Positions 1 to 5,485 of a DNA stretch of 5,485 nt are shown here, piece by piece (the first letter of the stretch is position 1; every line of letters begins with the position of its first letter). The stretch is from Spongiicolonus versatilis (lineage in GTDB: Bacteria; Pseudomonadota; Gammaproteobacteria; Arenicellales; Spongiicolonaceae), in the NCBI GenBank assembly GCA_028286165.1, contig JAPYMU010000174.1, positions 1 through 5,485 on the forward strand, in the 5' to 3' direction. A program made the position numbers and the translations under genes. The notes under the pieces are model-generated. The model was not told the DNA's origin, ran no database searches, and saw only the letters and a program-made list of their open reading frames with translations.

Positions 1-104
1 GCAGCGGTTCACCAAGACCGCAAACTGCTGGAATGTCTCCAACAATACCAGGGGGACGAATACGAACCGGGTTGTTTTGATGAGGAAGTTGCCGGGAGAG
101 GCGG
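1..104. other. Unassigned left-edge stretch
   Basis: No gene can be assigned here. The stretch is visibly less GC-rich than the rest of the window. A plus-strand frame starting at base 2 is open from the edge to a TAA at 110-112, so it could be the last 36 codons of a gene entering from the left. However, plus-strand frame 1 (to a TGA at 133-135) and one minus-strand frame are also open across it. None of the three translations shows a family motif I recognise, so coding status is undecided. Confidence 0.3.
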
Positions 105-113
105 TGTTATAAT
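105..113 (+). promoter_or_regulatory. Extended -10 promoter of tRNA-Ser
   Basis: TGTTATAAT is a perfect -10 hexamer (TATAAT, 108-113) preceded by the TGn extension. No -35 box stands out at 16-18 bp: TTGCCG at 89-94 is only 13 bp away. The extended -10 may compensate for this. A start about 7 nt downstream falls near 120, just before the first base of the tRNA, so the primary transcript would have almost no 5' leader. Inferred from sequence only. Confidence 0.6.
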
Positions 114-121
114 CCAAATCC

Positions 122-210
122 GGAGAGGTGGCTGAGCGGTCTAAAGCGGCGGTCTTGAAAACCGCAGGGGGCATTGCCCTCCGGGGGTTCGAATCCCTCC
201 CTCTCCGCCA
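122..210 (+). tRNA. tRNA-Ser(UGA)
   Basis: This is a class II tRNA that reads UCA codons. The acceptor stem GGAGAGG (122-128) pairs with CCTCTCC (200-206), followed by discriminator G207 and an encoded CCA (208-210). The anticodon stem is 149-153 with 161-165, the loop is CTTGAAA, and the anticodon TGA is at 156-158. The long variable arm (about 166-182, with a GGGC/GCCC stem) is the serine hallmark. The T arm is 183-199 with loop TTCGAAT. It lies tail to tail with the minus-strand transporter gene, 12 bp away. Confidence 0.97.
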
Positions 211-216
211 TTTTTT
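211..216 (+). terminator. T6 tract after tRNA-Ser
   Basis: Six T residues follow the CCA end directly. With the folded T arm and acceptor stem just upstream, this could end transcription in the manner of an intrinsic terminator. There is no separate hairpin. On the other strand no convincing terminator follows the transporter gene stop, so the minus-strand operon may read through into antisense of the tRNA. Confidence 0.4.
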
Positions 217-222
217 CAGGCC

Positions 223-1122
223 TTAAACGGGCCGCTCGCGCACCAGGGCCATGCCGGTGAGCATGGCGACCATGGCGGTCCACACCCACGGCGTGTGGCT
301 TTCGTTGAACAGCCAGATTCCCCACAGGACGCCGAACAGCATGATGGCGTAGCCGATGAGTGAGGCGAACAGCGGGCCGCTGATTTTAATCATGTGCACA
401 AACGCCACGTAGCAAGCGGCGTTAATCGCCATGATTCCGGCCACCGCGAGTTCCAGTTTGCCCATGGCGGCGGGGTTGATGCTGAGCGCGGTGAACTTGC
501 CGCCGGCCGCCGTCAGCGGCGCCAGCACCAAGACGCTGAACACCGCCATGCCGGCGACGATGGCCACCGGGTCGGTGCCCGGCGGGCGGCGCAATGCGAC
601 GTACAGGTTCTCCACCGTGTATGACAGCGGTACCAGCAGCCCGGTCATCACCCACAGCCCGGCGGCCGCAGTCGCGCTCACCGCCGCCCCCGGCAGGGCC
701 AGCATCACCACCGCCGTGAAGCCGAGGGCGACGCCGGCCAGGCGCCCCGCCGACACCGTTTCAATGCGCAGCGGCAGGCCGGCGGCGTAGGTCAAGAGCG
801 GCACCAGCGCGATGAGAATGGAAATCACGCCGATGGAGATGTGCTGGGTGGCGGTGAAGATGACGAAAGTGGGCAGCGCGGTGCCGGTGACGCCGCCGAT
901 GACGTACAGCACCAGGTGCGGCCGGCCCAGGGGCAGGCGGCGGCCGCGGGCGAAGGTGAGGGCGAGCAGCAGAACGGCGGCGCCGAGCCCCTGCCACAAG
1001 GTGAGGCCCAGCGGGTTGGCGCCGGCCTCAATGGCAATTTTGCCCAGCGCCGGCACCAGCCCCCACAGCATGCCCACCACGATGACGGCGAGCAGCAGGT
1101 TGACGCGCGGCAGTTTTTTCAT
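223..1122 (-). CDS. EamA/DMT-family transporter, likely small-metabolite exporter
   Basis: Inner-membrane protein of the drug/metabolite transporter superfamily. From the ATG at 1122 it is 299 residues, the usual family length, with about ten hydrophobic segments arranged as two EamA-like halves (roughly residues 8-145 and 150-295). The first segment carries the typical GMLWGLVPALGK near residues 17-28, and a Lys/Arg-rich linker lies near 60-68. Families of this type export amino acids and related metabolites; the substrate here is unknown. It is the last gene of the minus-strand block, 89 bp after the LeuA-like gene. Start choice is uncertain. No Shine-Dalgarno precedes the ATG. An in-frame GTG at 1215 overlaps the upstream stop (GTGA) and would add 31 residues containing a Gly/Asp/Ser-rich heptad repeat. 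I place the start at the ATG because it directly precedes helix 1 and gives normal family length; the GTG is a serious alternative. Confidence 0.88.
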   Translation of the reverse strand: MKKLPRVNLLLAVIVVGMLWGLVPALGKIAIEAGANPLGLTLWQGLGAAVLLLALTFARGRRLPLGRPHLVLYVIGGVTGTALPTFVIFTATQHISIGVISILIALVPLLTYAAGLPLRIETVSAGRLAGVALGFTAVVMLALPGAAVSATAAAGLWVMTGLLVPLSYTVENLYVALRRPPGTDPVAIVAGMAVFSVLVLAPLTAAGGKFTALSINPAAMGKLELAVAGIMAINAACYVAFVHMIKISGPLFASLIGYAIMLFGVLWGIWLFNESHTPWVWTAMVAMLTGMALVRERPV

Positions 1123-1128
1123 CGGGGC

Positions 1129-1191
1129 GGCGCCGGCACTTCGGGAGTCACCGCCATCATTCCCGGAGTCGCAGCCACCGTTTCCGGAGTC
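1129..1191 (-). repeat. Three-unit 21-bp degenerate tandem repeat
   Basis: Read on the minus strand, three consecutive 21-bp units each begin GACTCC: 1171-1191, 1150-1170 and 1129-1149. Units 1 and 2 share 16 of 21 bases; units 2 and 3 share 14. In the transporter frame they read DSGNGGC, DSGNDGG and DSRSAGA. A more decayed fourth unit may precede them (1192-1212). The repeat fills most of the gap between the LeuA-like stop and the transporter ATG. A period divisible by three suggests it may be translated as an N-terminal extension. Confidence 0.7.
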
Positions 1192-1211
1192 CACACCGTC
1201 GCTTTCCGCGG

Positions 1212-2816
1212 TCACGCCATGGGCGCCGCAGTGGCCGGGCTTTTTTCCTCGGCGGTCCACGCGCCGCTCATTTTCATGTTGAGCATGCGCAGGGTGGCGT
1301 AGATGCCGGCGAAGACCTGGTTGGGGTGCAGGGCGCGGGTGCGCACGGTGCGGGCGCCGTCTTTCCACGTGATGATGCACTCGGTGAGCGCGCTGGTGCG
1401 GCCGCCGCGCGGGATGTGAAGGCGGTAGTCCGCCAACTCCGGCATGGCCCAGCCGCGCGGCTCCAGCACTTTGCGCATGGCGGCGATGAAGGCGTCGAAA
1501 CCGCCGTTGCCGTCGCCGGAAGACTGGAGCATCTCGCCGTCCAGGTTCACCTTGATGCTGACGATGGAGGCCAGGTCGAGGCCGCTGGTGATGGAACAGT
1601 TGACCAGGGTGAGCCGCTGTTCACTTTTGCTCTCCAGCACCTCGGTGATGATGAACGGCAGGTCGTGGATGGTGATGCTGGCCTTGGAATCGCCGAGTTC
1701 CACCACCCGCGCCAGCACCATGGCGCGCTGCTCGGCGCTGAGGCTGATGCCGAGATCGTCCAGGTTCTTGAGCAGGGAGGCTTTGCCGCTCATCTTGCCG
1801 AGGGCGTAACTATGCTTGCGGCTGAAGCGGCGCGGGCTGAGTTCGGATTGGTACAGGCCGCCTTTGCGGTCGCCGTCGGCGTGGATGCCGCTGGTCTGGG
1901 TGAACACATCGTCGCCGGTGATGGGCGCGTTGGCCGGTACGTTTTTGCCCGAGAAACGTTCCACCATGCGGCTGACGGCGTAGATGTTTTTTTCGTCCAC
2001 CGAAAGTTTCATGCCCATTTTGTCGCGCAACGCCACCGCCACTTCGGCCAGGGAAACGTTGCCGGCGCGCTCGCCGAGGCAGTTGACGGTGCAGTGAATG
2101 GCGCTGACCCCGGCGCGCACCGCGGCCATGGCGTTGGCGGTGGCCAGGCCGTAGTCGTTGTGCGGGTGGAAATCAAACGCGGCATCGGGAAAGCGCCCGG
2201 TCATGTCGCGCAGACTGGATTCCACCTCGTCCGGCGCCAGCACGCCGAGGGTGTCGGGCAGCATGATGCGGTGCACTTTCATGGCGCATAAATTTTTCAC
2301 CAGTTCATAAACGTAGTCCGGGCTGTTGCGGTAGCCGTTGGACCAGTCTTCCAGGTAAACATTCACCGTCACCCCCCGGCGCGCGGCGTAGGCGGCGGTT
2401 TTGCCGATGTCTTTCAGGTGTTCGGCCAGCGATTTGCGCAGTTGCTCCCGGCAGTGCCGCTCGCTGCCCTTGGTCAGGAGGTTCATCACCCGGCCGCCGC
2501 TGTCCACAATCCAGTCCACGCTGCGCTTGTGGTCCACGAAGCCGAGCACCTCAACCCGGTCCTGCATTTTTTCACCCGCGGCCCAGGCCTGGATGGCCGC
2601 CACCGCGTCTTTTTCGCCCTGGGAAATGCCGGCCGAGGCGACTTCAATGCGGTCCACTTTTAATTTTTTCAGCAGCGCCTCGGCCAGGGCGGTTTTCTCG
2701 GCGTGGCTGAACGAAACCCCCTGGGTCTGCTCGCCGTCGCGCAACGTGGTGTCCATCAGGGCGATGTGGCGCGCTTTGTTCATGGCCGGTTTATTGTAAC
2801 CGCTGCGGCGGCTCAT
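1212..2816 (-). CDS. LeuA/citramalate-synthase-family acyltransferase with regulatory domain
   Basis: Member of the 2-isopropylmalate / citramalate / homocitrate synthase family, which condense an acyl-CoA (usually acetyl-CoA) with a 2-oxo acid. From the start at 2816 it has 534 residues. The TIM barrel opens with MDTTLRDGEQ (21-30); expected metal ligands are Asp27, His217 and His219 (FHPHND) and Asn253 (NCLGERAGN). SGIHADG (309-315) supplies the conserved His312. A LeuA_dimer-type regulatory domain spans about 395-515, ending HPNQVFAGIYATLRML. All visible catalytic motifs are intact. The start at 2816 forms an ATGA overlap with the dioxygenase stop and has GGAG 3 nt upstream; an ATG at 2783 (523 residues) fits homologue N-termini but lacks a ribosome site. 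Substrate is unresolved: isopropylmalate, citramalate or a specialised 2-alkylmalate synthase are all possible. I leave the symbol blank for that reason. Confidence 0.9.
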   Translation of the reverse strand: MSRRSGYNKPAMNKARHIALMDTTLRDGEQTQGVSFSHAEKTALAEALLKKLKVDRIEVASAGISQGEKDAVAAIQAWAAGEKMQDRVEVLGFVDHKRSVDWIVDSGGRVMNLLTKGSERHCREQLRKSLAEHLKDIGKTAAYAARRGVTVNVYLEDWSNGYRNSPDYVYELVKNLCAMKVHRIMLPDTLGVLAPDEVESSLRDMTGRFPDAAFDFHPHNDYGLATANAMAAVRAGVSAIHCTVNCLGERAGNVSLAEVAVALRDKMGMKLSVDEKNIYAVSRMVERFSGKNVPANAPITGDDVFTQTSGIHADGDRKGGLYQSELSPRRFSRKHSYALGKMSGKASLLKNLDDLGISLSAEQRAMVLARVVELGDSKASITIHDLPFIITEVLESKSEQRLTLVNCSITSGLDLASIVSIKVNLDGEMLQSSGDGNGGFDAFIAAMRKVLEPRGWAMPELADYRLHIPRGGRTSALTECIITWKDGARTVRTRALHPNQVFAGIYATLRMLNMKMSGAWTAEEKSPATAAPMA

Positions 2817-3619
2817 GCGCTCCACACTTCCTTGCGCCGCCGCTCCATCTCGCGCTGGAAGTCCACCGCCGCCGGGTCAAAATCACCGCGCGGCGCCGGG
2901 TCGGGGCGGAAGTGGCGGTGAGGGTCACGGCCGCGCACCAGCGTCGCGCTGTCGCCTTTCATCACCAACTGCCGCACCGCCGGCGCGAGGAACTGCAGGT
3001 TGAGGCCGATGCGGCGGTCGCTGCCGGTGTTGGGTTTGGAGGCGTGCATCACCCAGCCGTGGTGCAGCGAGGCCTGGCCCGGCGCAAGGCACAAGTCCAC
3101 GGTCTGCGCCTCGTCAATGTCGGCCACCACTTCCTGGCCGCGGTGCAGAATGTTCCGGTCATCCCCGGTGTCGCGGTGGCGCAACTTTCCCATGGTGTGG
3201 GTGCCGGGCAGCGCGCGCATGCAGCCGCTGGCCGCGCCGGCCTCGCTGAGCGCAATCCACGCCGACACGCAGGCCTCACCGGCGCCGTCGTCCAGGCCCC
3301 AGTAGGTCAGGTCCTGGTGCCAACTGACAAAGCGCGGGTCGCCGGCCTCCTTGATGATGTAGGCGCCCTCCCACAGCAGGATGTCCGGCCCGATAATTTT
3401 TTCCACCGCATCCAGCAGCCGCGGGTGGCGCCCCAACTCCATGGCCGAAGCCAGCAGCAGAAACGGTTTGGAACGGTAATGCATCGGCCCATGGCGCGCC
3501 TCGGCCTGTTCCAGCCGCCGCCGGTGGCCGGCGGCCTCGGCGGCGCTCATGATTTGCAGCGGAAAGAAAAAACCGTCGCGGCGGTACTCATCGGCGCAGA
3601 ATTCTCGCGGCGCGTTCAT
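2813..3619 (-). CDS. PhyH-type Fe(II)/2-oxoglutarate-dependent dioxygenase
   Basis: Phytanoyl-CoA dioxygenase-family enzyme, 268 residues, a typical length for bacterial members. These cytosolic non-haem iron enzymes oxidise a substrate C-H bond while converting 2-oxoglutarate and O2 to succinate and CO2. The facial triad is visible: SWHQDLTYWG gives His101 and Asp103, and the distal histidine is His192 in VMHASKPN. RRIGLNLQF (202-210) supplies the Arg expected to bind 2-oxoglutarate. Asp103, rather than the Ala/Gly of SyrB2-type enzymes, argues for hydroxylation and against halogenation. The ATG at 3619 was chosen over upstream ATGs because GGAGA lies 6 nt before it. The stop overlaps the LeuA-like start by 4 nt, implying coupled translation. 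Substrate is unknown; a product or precursor of its LeuA-like partner is a natural guess. Confidence 0.92.
   Translation of the reverse strand: MNAPREFCADEYRRDGFFFPLQIMSAAEAAGHRRRLEQAEARHGPMHYRSKPFLLLASAMELGRHPRLLDAVEKIIGPDILLWEGAYIIKEAGDPRFVSWHQDLTYWGLDDGAGEACVSAWIALSEAGAASGCMRALPGTHTMGKLRHRDTGDDRNILHRGQEVVADIDEAQTVDLCLAPGQASLHHGWVMHASKPNTGSDRRIGLNLQFLAPAVRQLVMKGDSATLVRGRDPHRHFRPDPAPRGDFDPAAVDFQREMERRRKEVWSA
2820..2823 (-). promoter_or_regulatory. Ribosome binding site supporting start at 2816
   Basis: GGAG on the minus strand lies 3 nt before the ATG at 2816, inside the end of the dioxygenase gene. A second purine run, AAGGAAG (2827-2833), lies slightly further upstream. The alternative ATG at 2783 has no comparable site, which favours the overlapping start. 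Confidence 0.5.
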
Positions 3620-3625
3620 GGCGGT

Positions 3626-3630
3626 TCTCC
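3626..3630 (-). promoter_or_regulatory. Ribosome binding site of the dioxygenase gene
   Basis: GGAGA on the minus strand, six bases upstream of the ATG at 3619. It is the best Shine-Dalgarno match in the window and fixes this start over in-frame ATGs further upstream. Confidence 0.75.
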
Positions 3631-3667
3631 GGTTTGCTTGGTGAGGGCGGCGGGTTCCGGTGCGCGC

Positions 3668-3673
3668 ATTATA
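3668..3673 (-). promoter_or_regulatory. Candidate -10 box for the dioxygenase operon
   Basis: TATAAT on the minus strand sits 48 bp before the dioxygenase ATG, in an AT-rich island between the flavodoxin-like stop and this gene. No -35 box is clear: TTGAAA (3679-3684) is only 5 bp away and TTGAGG (3695-3700) is 21 bp away. It would let the dioxygenase, LeuA-like and transporter genes be expressed independently of the flavodoxin-like gene. Confidence 0.45.
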
Positions 3674-3680
3674 TTTGTTT

Positions 3681-4160
3681 TCAATAAACCCCGGCCTCAA
3701 GGCCGGCGGCCAAAGTCATGCCGAGTTCCTCGCACCGCGCGGTGTACTCATCGCGGAATTCGCCGCGCGCCACCAGCGGCGCCTGCACCCGCTGCCAGCG
3801 CAGGCCGGTGACGATGCGCTCCACGCCGGCCACCGCGCCGCTCTCATCGCCCAGGCCGGCGCGGATGAACAGCGCATATGGTTTGCCCTGGGTTTTTTCC
3901 AGGCACGGGTAGTAAATGCGGTCGAAAAAATCCTTGGTCAAGCCGCTCATGTAGCCGTTGTTGGCCATGGTGCCGATAATCACGGCGCTGCTCCACAGCA
4001 CCTCGTCCACGCCGGCCTCCGGCGGCTGGCAGACCCGCAATTCCACGCCGCCGATGTCCTCATGCATCGCGCCGCGCGCCACCGCATCGGTCAACTTCCG
4101 CATGTTCGCCGACGCCGCCGGCACATGGGAAACCACCAGCAGATGTTTGGCCGCGGCCAT
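3681..4160 (-). CDS. Flavodoxin-fold / NAD(P)H:FMN oxidoreductase-like protein
   Basis: Small protein of 159 residues with a flavodoxin-like fold. A beta strand (KHLLVV) leads into a phosphate-binding-type loop, SHVPAASANMRKL (11-23). A second flavin-contact loop, IIGTMANNGYMSGLTKDFFDR (61-81), matches the pattern of WrbA/NADPH-dependent FMN reductase relatives. A third strand, KPYALFIRAG, lies near 93-102. Such proteins bind FMN and pass electrons or reduce quinones and other acceptors; the partner is unknown. The ATG at 4160 was chosen because it starts directly at the first strand; upstream residues look non-coding. No Shine-Dalgarno is seen. The dioxygenase gene follows 61 bp downstream, so a functional link is possible but weaker than among the overlapping genes. 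Confidence 0.82.
   Translation of the reverse strand: MAAAKHLLVVSHVPAASANMRKLTDAVARGAMHEDIGGVELRVCQPPEAGVDEVLWSSAVIIGTMANNGYMSGLTKDFFDRIYYPCLEKTQGKPYALFIRAGLGDESGAVAGVERIVTGLRWQRVQAPLVARGEFRDEYTARCEELGMTLAAGLEAGVY
3691..3706. repeat. Perfect 6-bp inverted repeat (hairpin)
   Basis: CCGGCC and GGCCGG flank a 4-nt loop within the last codons of the flavodoxin-like gene. On the minus strand it is followed by GGTTTATTG rather than a clean T run, so at best it is a weak attenuator between this gene and the dioxygenase operon. Confidence 0.35.
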
Positions 4161-4238
4161 GGCGCGACTGTAACACGCGGCGGTTTTTGTGTTATGTTTG
4201 CGCCACGCCACCCCCACCCTCACTGACCGGCCCGCGCC
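4161..4238. promoter_or_regulatory. Divergent intergenic region with candidate promoters
   Basis: This 78-bp region separates the divergent flavodoxin-like and dacA-type genes and should contain both promoters. On the plus strand TGTTATGTT (4190-4198) is an extended -10-like element (TGn plus TATGTT, 4 of 6). On the minus strand TGTTACAGT lies only 6 nt before the flavodoxin-like ATG, which would imply a leaderless or nearly leaderless message. An inverted repeat, TAACAC (4171-4176) and GTGTTA (4189-4194), spans the shared region and could be an operator. All weak matches. Confidence 0.35.
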
Positions 4239-5193
4239 ATGCAATTGTCCCGAATCTTTTTCACCGCATTTTTATTTTTCACCGCCGCCATCACTGCGGC
4301 GCCGGCTGACACCATTCCCGGGGCCGGCCGCTCGCCTGCCGCGCCGCCTGAGGTTGCGGCCAAATCGTGGCTGCTCATGGAGCAGGGCAGCGGCTGGATT
4401 ATCGGCGCCCATGAACCCGACCGCACCATTGAGCCGGCCAGTTTGACCAAAATCATGACGGTGTTCGTCATCTTCCGCGCGCTCAGCGAGGGCGACCTGA
4501 AACTCAGCGACGAGGTGCGGGTCAGCGAGCGCGCCTGGCGCACCGGCGGCTCGCGCACGTTTATCCGGGTGAACAGCATGGTGACGGTGGAGGATTTGCT
4601 GAAAGGCGTGATTATCCAGTCCGGCAACGACGCCGCGGTCGCCCTCGCCGAACACTTCTCCGGCACCGAGCAGGCACCGCAACCAACTTTTGTGGCAGGA
4701 CGAAACCATGGACGGCGTCAAGACCGGCCACACCGAAAGCGCCGGCTACTGTTTAATCGGCTCGGCGCTGCGCGACGGTTTGCGCTTTATCGCCTCGGTG
4801 GTGGGCGCCGAAAGTGAACAGTCCCGCGCCCGCGCCGTGCGCGCTCTGCTGCGCCACGGCTACGCCAACTACCGCGCCCGCGAAATGTTTGCCGACGGTG
4901 AGGCCGTGGCCGAGGCCAAAGTCCTGTTCGGCGCCGCTGACTCGCTGCCGGTGGGCGTGGCCGGCGGCCTGCGCGTGCTGGCGGCGCGCAGCAAGGTTAG
5001 AAATTTGCGCACCCGCGTGGACCTGCCCGACTATCTTGAAGCGCCGCTGGCCCAAGGCGCTGTTGTCGGCACTGTCACCGTCACCGTCGGCGGCGAGGTG
5101 TTCACCGAGGCGCCCTTAGTGGCGTTGCGCGAGGCCAAAGCGGCGTCGTGGTTCGGGCGGATGGTGGACCACGTGCGGCTGTGGTTTCGGTGA
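4239..5193 (+). pseudogene. D-alanyl-D-alanine carboxypeptidase (PBP5/DacA family), internal deletion and frameshift
   Basis: The family trims the terminal D-Ala from peptidoglycan pentapeptides on the outer face of the inner membrane. The 5' part (from ATG 4239) has a signal peptide (residues 1 to about 23), SLTK with the nucleophile Ser68 and Lys71, and SGN at 128-130, running in frame to about Gln145. The 3' part is in another frame, resuming as HRNQLLWQ at 4675. It carries KTG (4720-4728, in DGVKTGHTESAGY), the C-terminal beta domain and an amphipathic tail (SWFGRMVDHVRLWFR) like the PBP5 membrane anchor. By recall of E. coli PBP5, about 70 residues that normally lie between these parts are absent, and the missing length must be 2 modulo 3. 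Translation from the start would leave the family sequence at about 4674 and end at 4817. Both halves are otherwise well conserved, so the lesion is recent or is an assembly error. Confidence 0.87.
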
Positions 5194-5485
5194 CCGTCCC
5201 GGCCGCTGCACTCACCGTTCGCCGACTCGGCGTGGTGGACTACGCCGCCGCCGCCTTTGCCATGCGGGCTTTCACCGCCGCCCGCGGCCCCTCCACCGTG
5301 GACGAGGTCTGGCTGCTGCAGCATCCGGCGGTGTACACCGGCGGCCTGCGCTGCCGCACCGCCATCGGCGGCCGTGGTGACATCAACGGCGTCCCGCTGG
5401 TGGCCAGTGACCGCGGCGGCCTGTTCACCTGGCACGGGCCGGGGCAAATCGTCGCCTACCTGCTGCTGGACCTGCGCCGCGCCGG
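5190..5485 (+). CDS. lipB: Lipoyl(octanoyl) transferase LipB, 5' part
   Basis: LipB moves the octanoyl group from acyl-carrier protein to the lipoyl domains of 2-oxoacid dehydrogenases and GcvH, the first step of lipoate synthesis, in the cytosol. The window holds about 98 residues of a protein usually slightly over 200 long; it is cut by the edge. Recognisable family features are STVDEVWLLQHPAVYTGG (35-52) and SDRGGLFTWHGPGQIVAY (73-90), matching the RGG and HGPGQ signature. The catalytic Lys and Cys would lie beyond the edge. The GTG start at 5190 overlaps the dacA-type stop (GTGA) and no strong Shine-Dalgarno is visible, so translation was probably coupled to dacA. That coupling would be affected by the frameshift upstream. 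Confidence 0.93.
   Translation, partial: MTVPAAALTVRRLGVVDYAAAAFAMRAFTAARGPSTVDEVWLLQHPAVYTGGLRCRTAIGGRGDINGVPLVASDRGGLFTWHGPGQIVAYLLLDLRRA

Noticed and set aside
122..210. tRNA-Ser as an integration site for a mobile element
   Set aside because: No integrase gene and no repeated copy of the tRNA 3' end are seen in the window. The lower-GC left edge is on the 5' side, where integrations rarely leave a footprint.
107..325. Minus-strand ORF of 72 residues containing EREGFEPPEG
   Set aside because: It is the antisense translation of the tRNA-Ser gene, a well-known spurious ORF. It also overlaps the transporter gene end.
1216..1380. N-terminal extension of the transporter to the ATG at 1380
   Set aside because: It lies fully inside the LeuA-like regulatory domain and reads as His/Arg/Pro-rich shadow sequence. 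Only 1215 or 1122 are plausible starts.
1326..2291. Plus-strand ORF of 321 residues
   Set aside because: Antisense shadow of the LeuA-like gene. High GC keeps it open; it is Ala/Gly/His/Val-rich with no family motif.
2813..3619. Halogenase activity of the PhyH-family protein
   Set aside because: SyrB2-type halogenases replace the metal-binding Asp by Ala or Gly. Here HQD keeps Asp103, which fits a hydroxylase.
2912..3811. Plus-strand ORF of 299 residues
   Set aside because: Antisense to the dioxygenase and flavodoxin-like genes, both of which have recognisable motifs. Low-complexity composition typical of shadow frames.
4671..4692. Programmed ribosomal frameshift in the dacA-type gene
   Set aside because: A frameshift would not restore the roughly 70 missing residues of the catalytic fold, and no slippery heptamer is visible at the junction.
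1..5485. CRISPR array, insertion sequence, or toxin-antitoxin pair
   Set aside because: No regularly spaced direct repeats, transposase motifs, terminal inverted repeats or small paired ORFs with recognisable motifs were seen.

Overview
The window reads as chromosome of a high-GC proteobacterium, most likely a gammaproteobacterium. The evidence is third-position G/C-rich coding, a tRNA-Ser with a genomically encoded CCA, and a dacA-type gene directly followed by lipB, an order typical of Gammaproteobacteria (E. coli has dacA-ybeD-lipB). I cannot name a genus.

Layout. Positions 1-104 are lower in GC and hold nothing I can identify. A tRNA-Ser(UGA) lies at 122-210 on the plus strand, with an extended -10 promoter just upstream and a T6 tract directly after it. 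Positions 223-4160 form a minus-strand block, transcribed right to left: a small flavodoxin-fold protein, a PhyH-type Fe(II)/2-oxoglutarate dioxygenase, a LeuA/citramalate-synthase-like acyltransferase, and a ten-helix EamA/DMT transporter. The dioxygenase and acyltransferase genes overlap by 4 nt (ATGA). A GTG start in frame with the transporter overlaps the acyltransferase stop in the same way (GTGA). This arrangement looks like a translationally coupled operon. A 78-bp divergent intergenic region (4161-4238) separates the block from plus-strand genes: a D-alanyl-D-alanine carboxypeptidase (PBP5/DacA family) and lipB, which begins in a GTGA overlap and runs off the right edge.

Two things stand out. 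First, the dacA-type gene is broken. It has a signal peptide, SxxK and SGN motifs in one frame and KTG plus the C-terminal domain in another, and about 70 residues between them are missing, with a net frame change. It is either a recent internal-deletion pseudogene or an assembly error. Second, the dioxygenase / LeuA-like / exporter set has the make-modify-export composition of a small-molecule pathway. LeuA-family enzymes are known to be recruited outside leucine synthesis, and nothing in the window ties this one to ordinary leucine genes. The pathway product is unknown, so this is a hypothesis.
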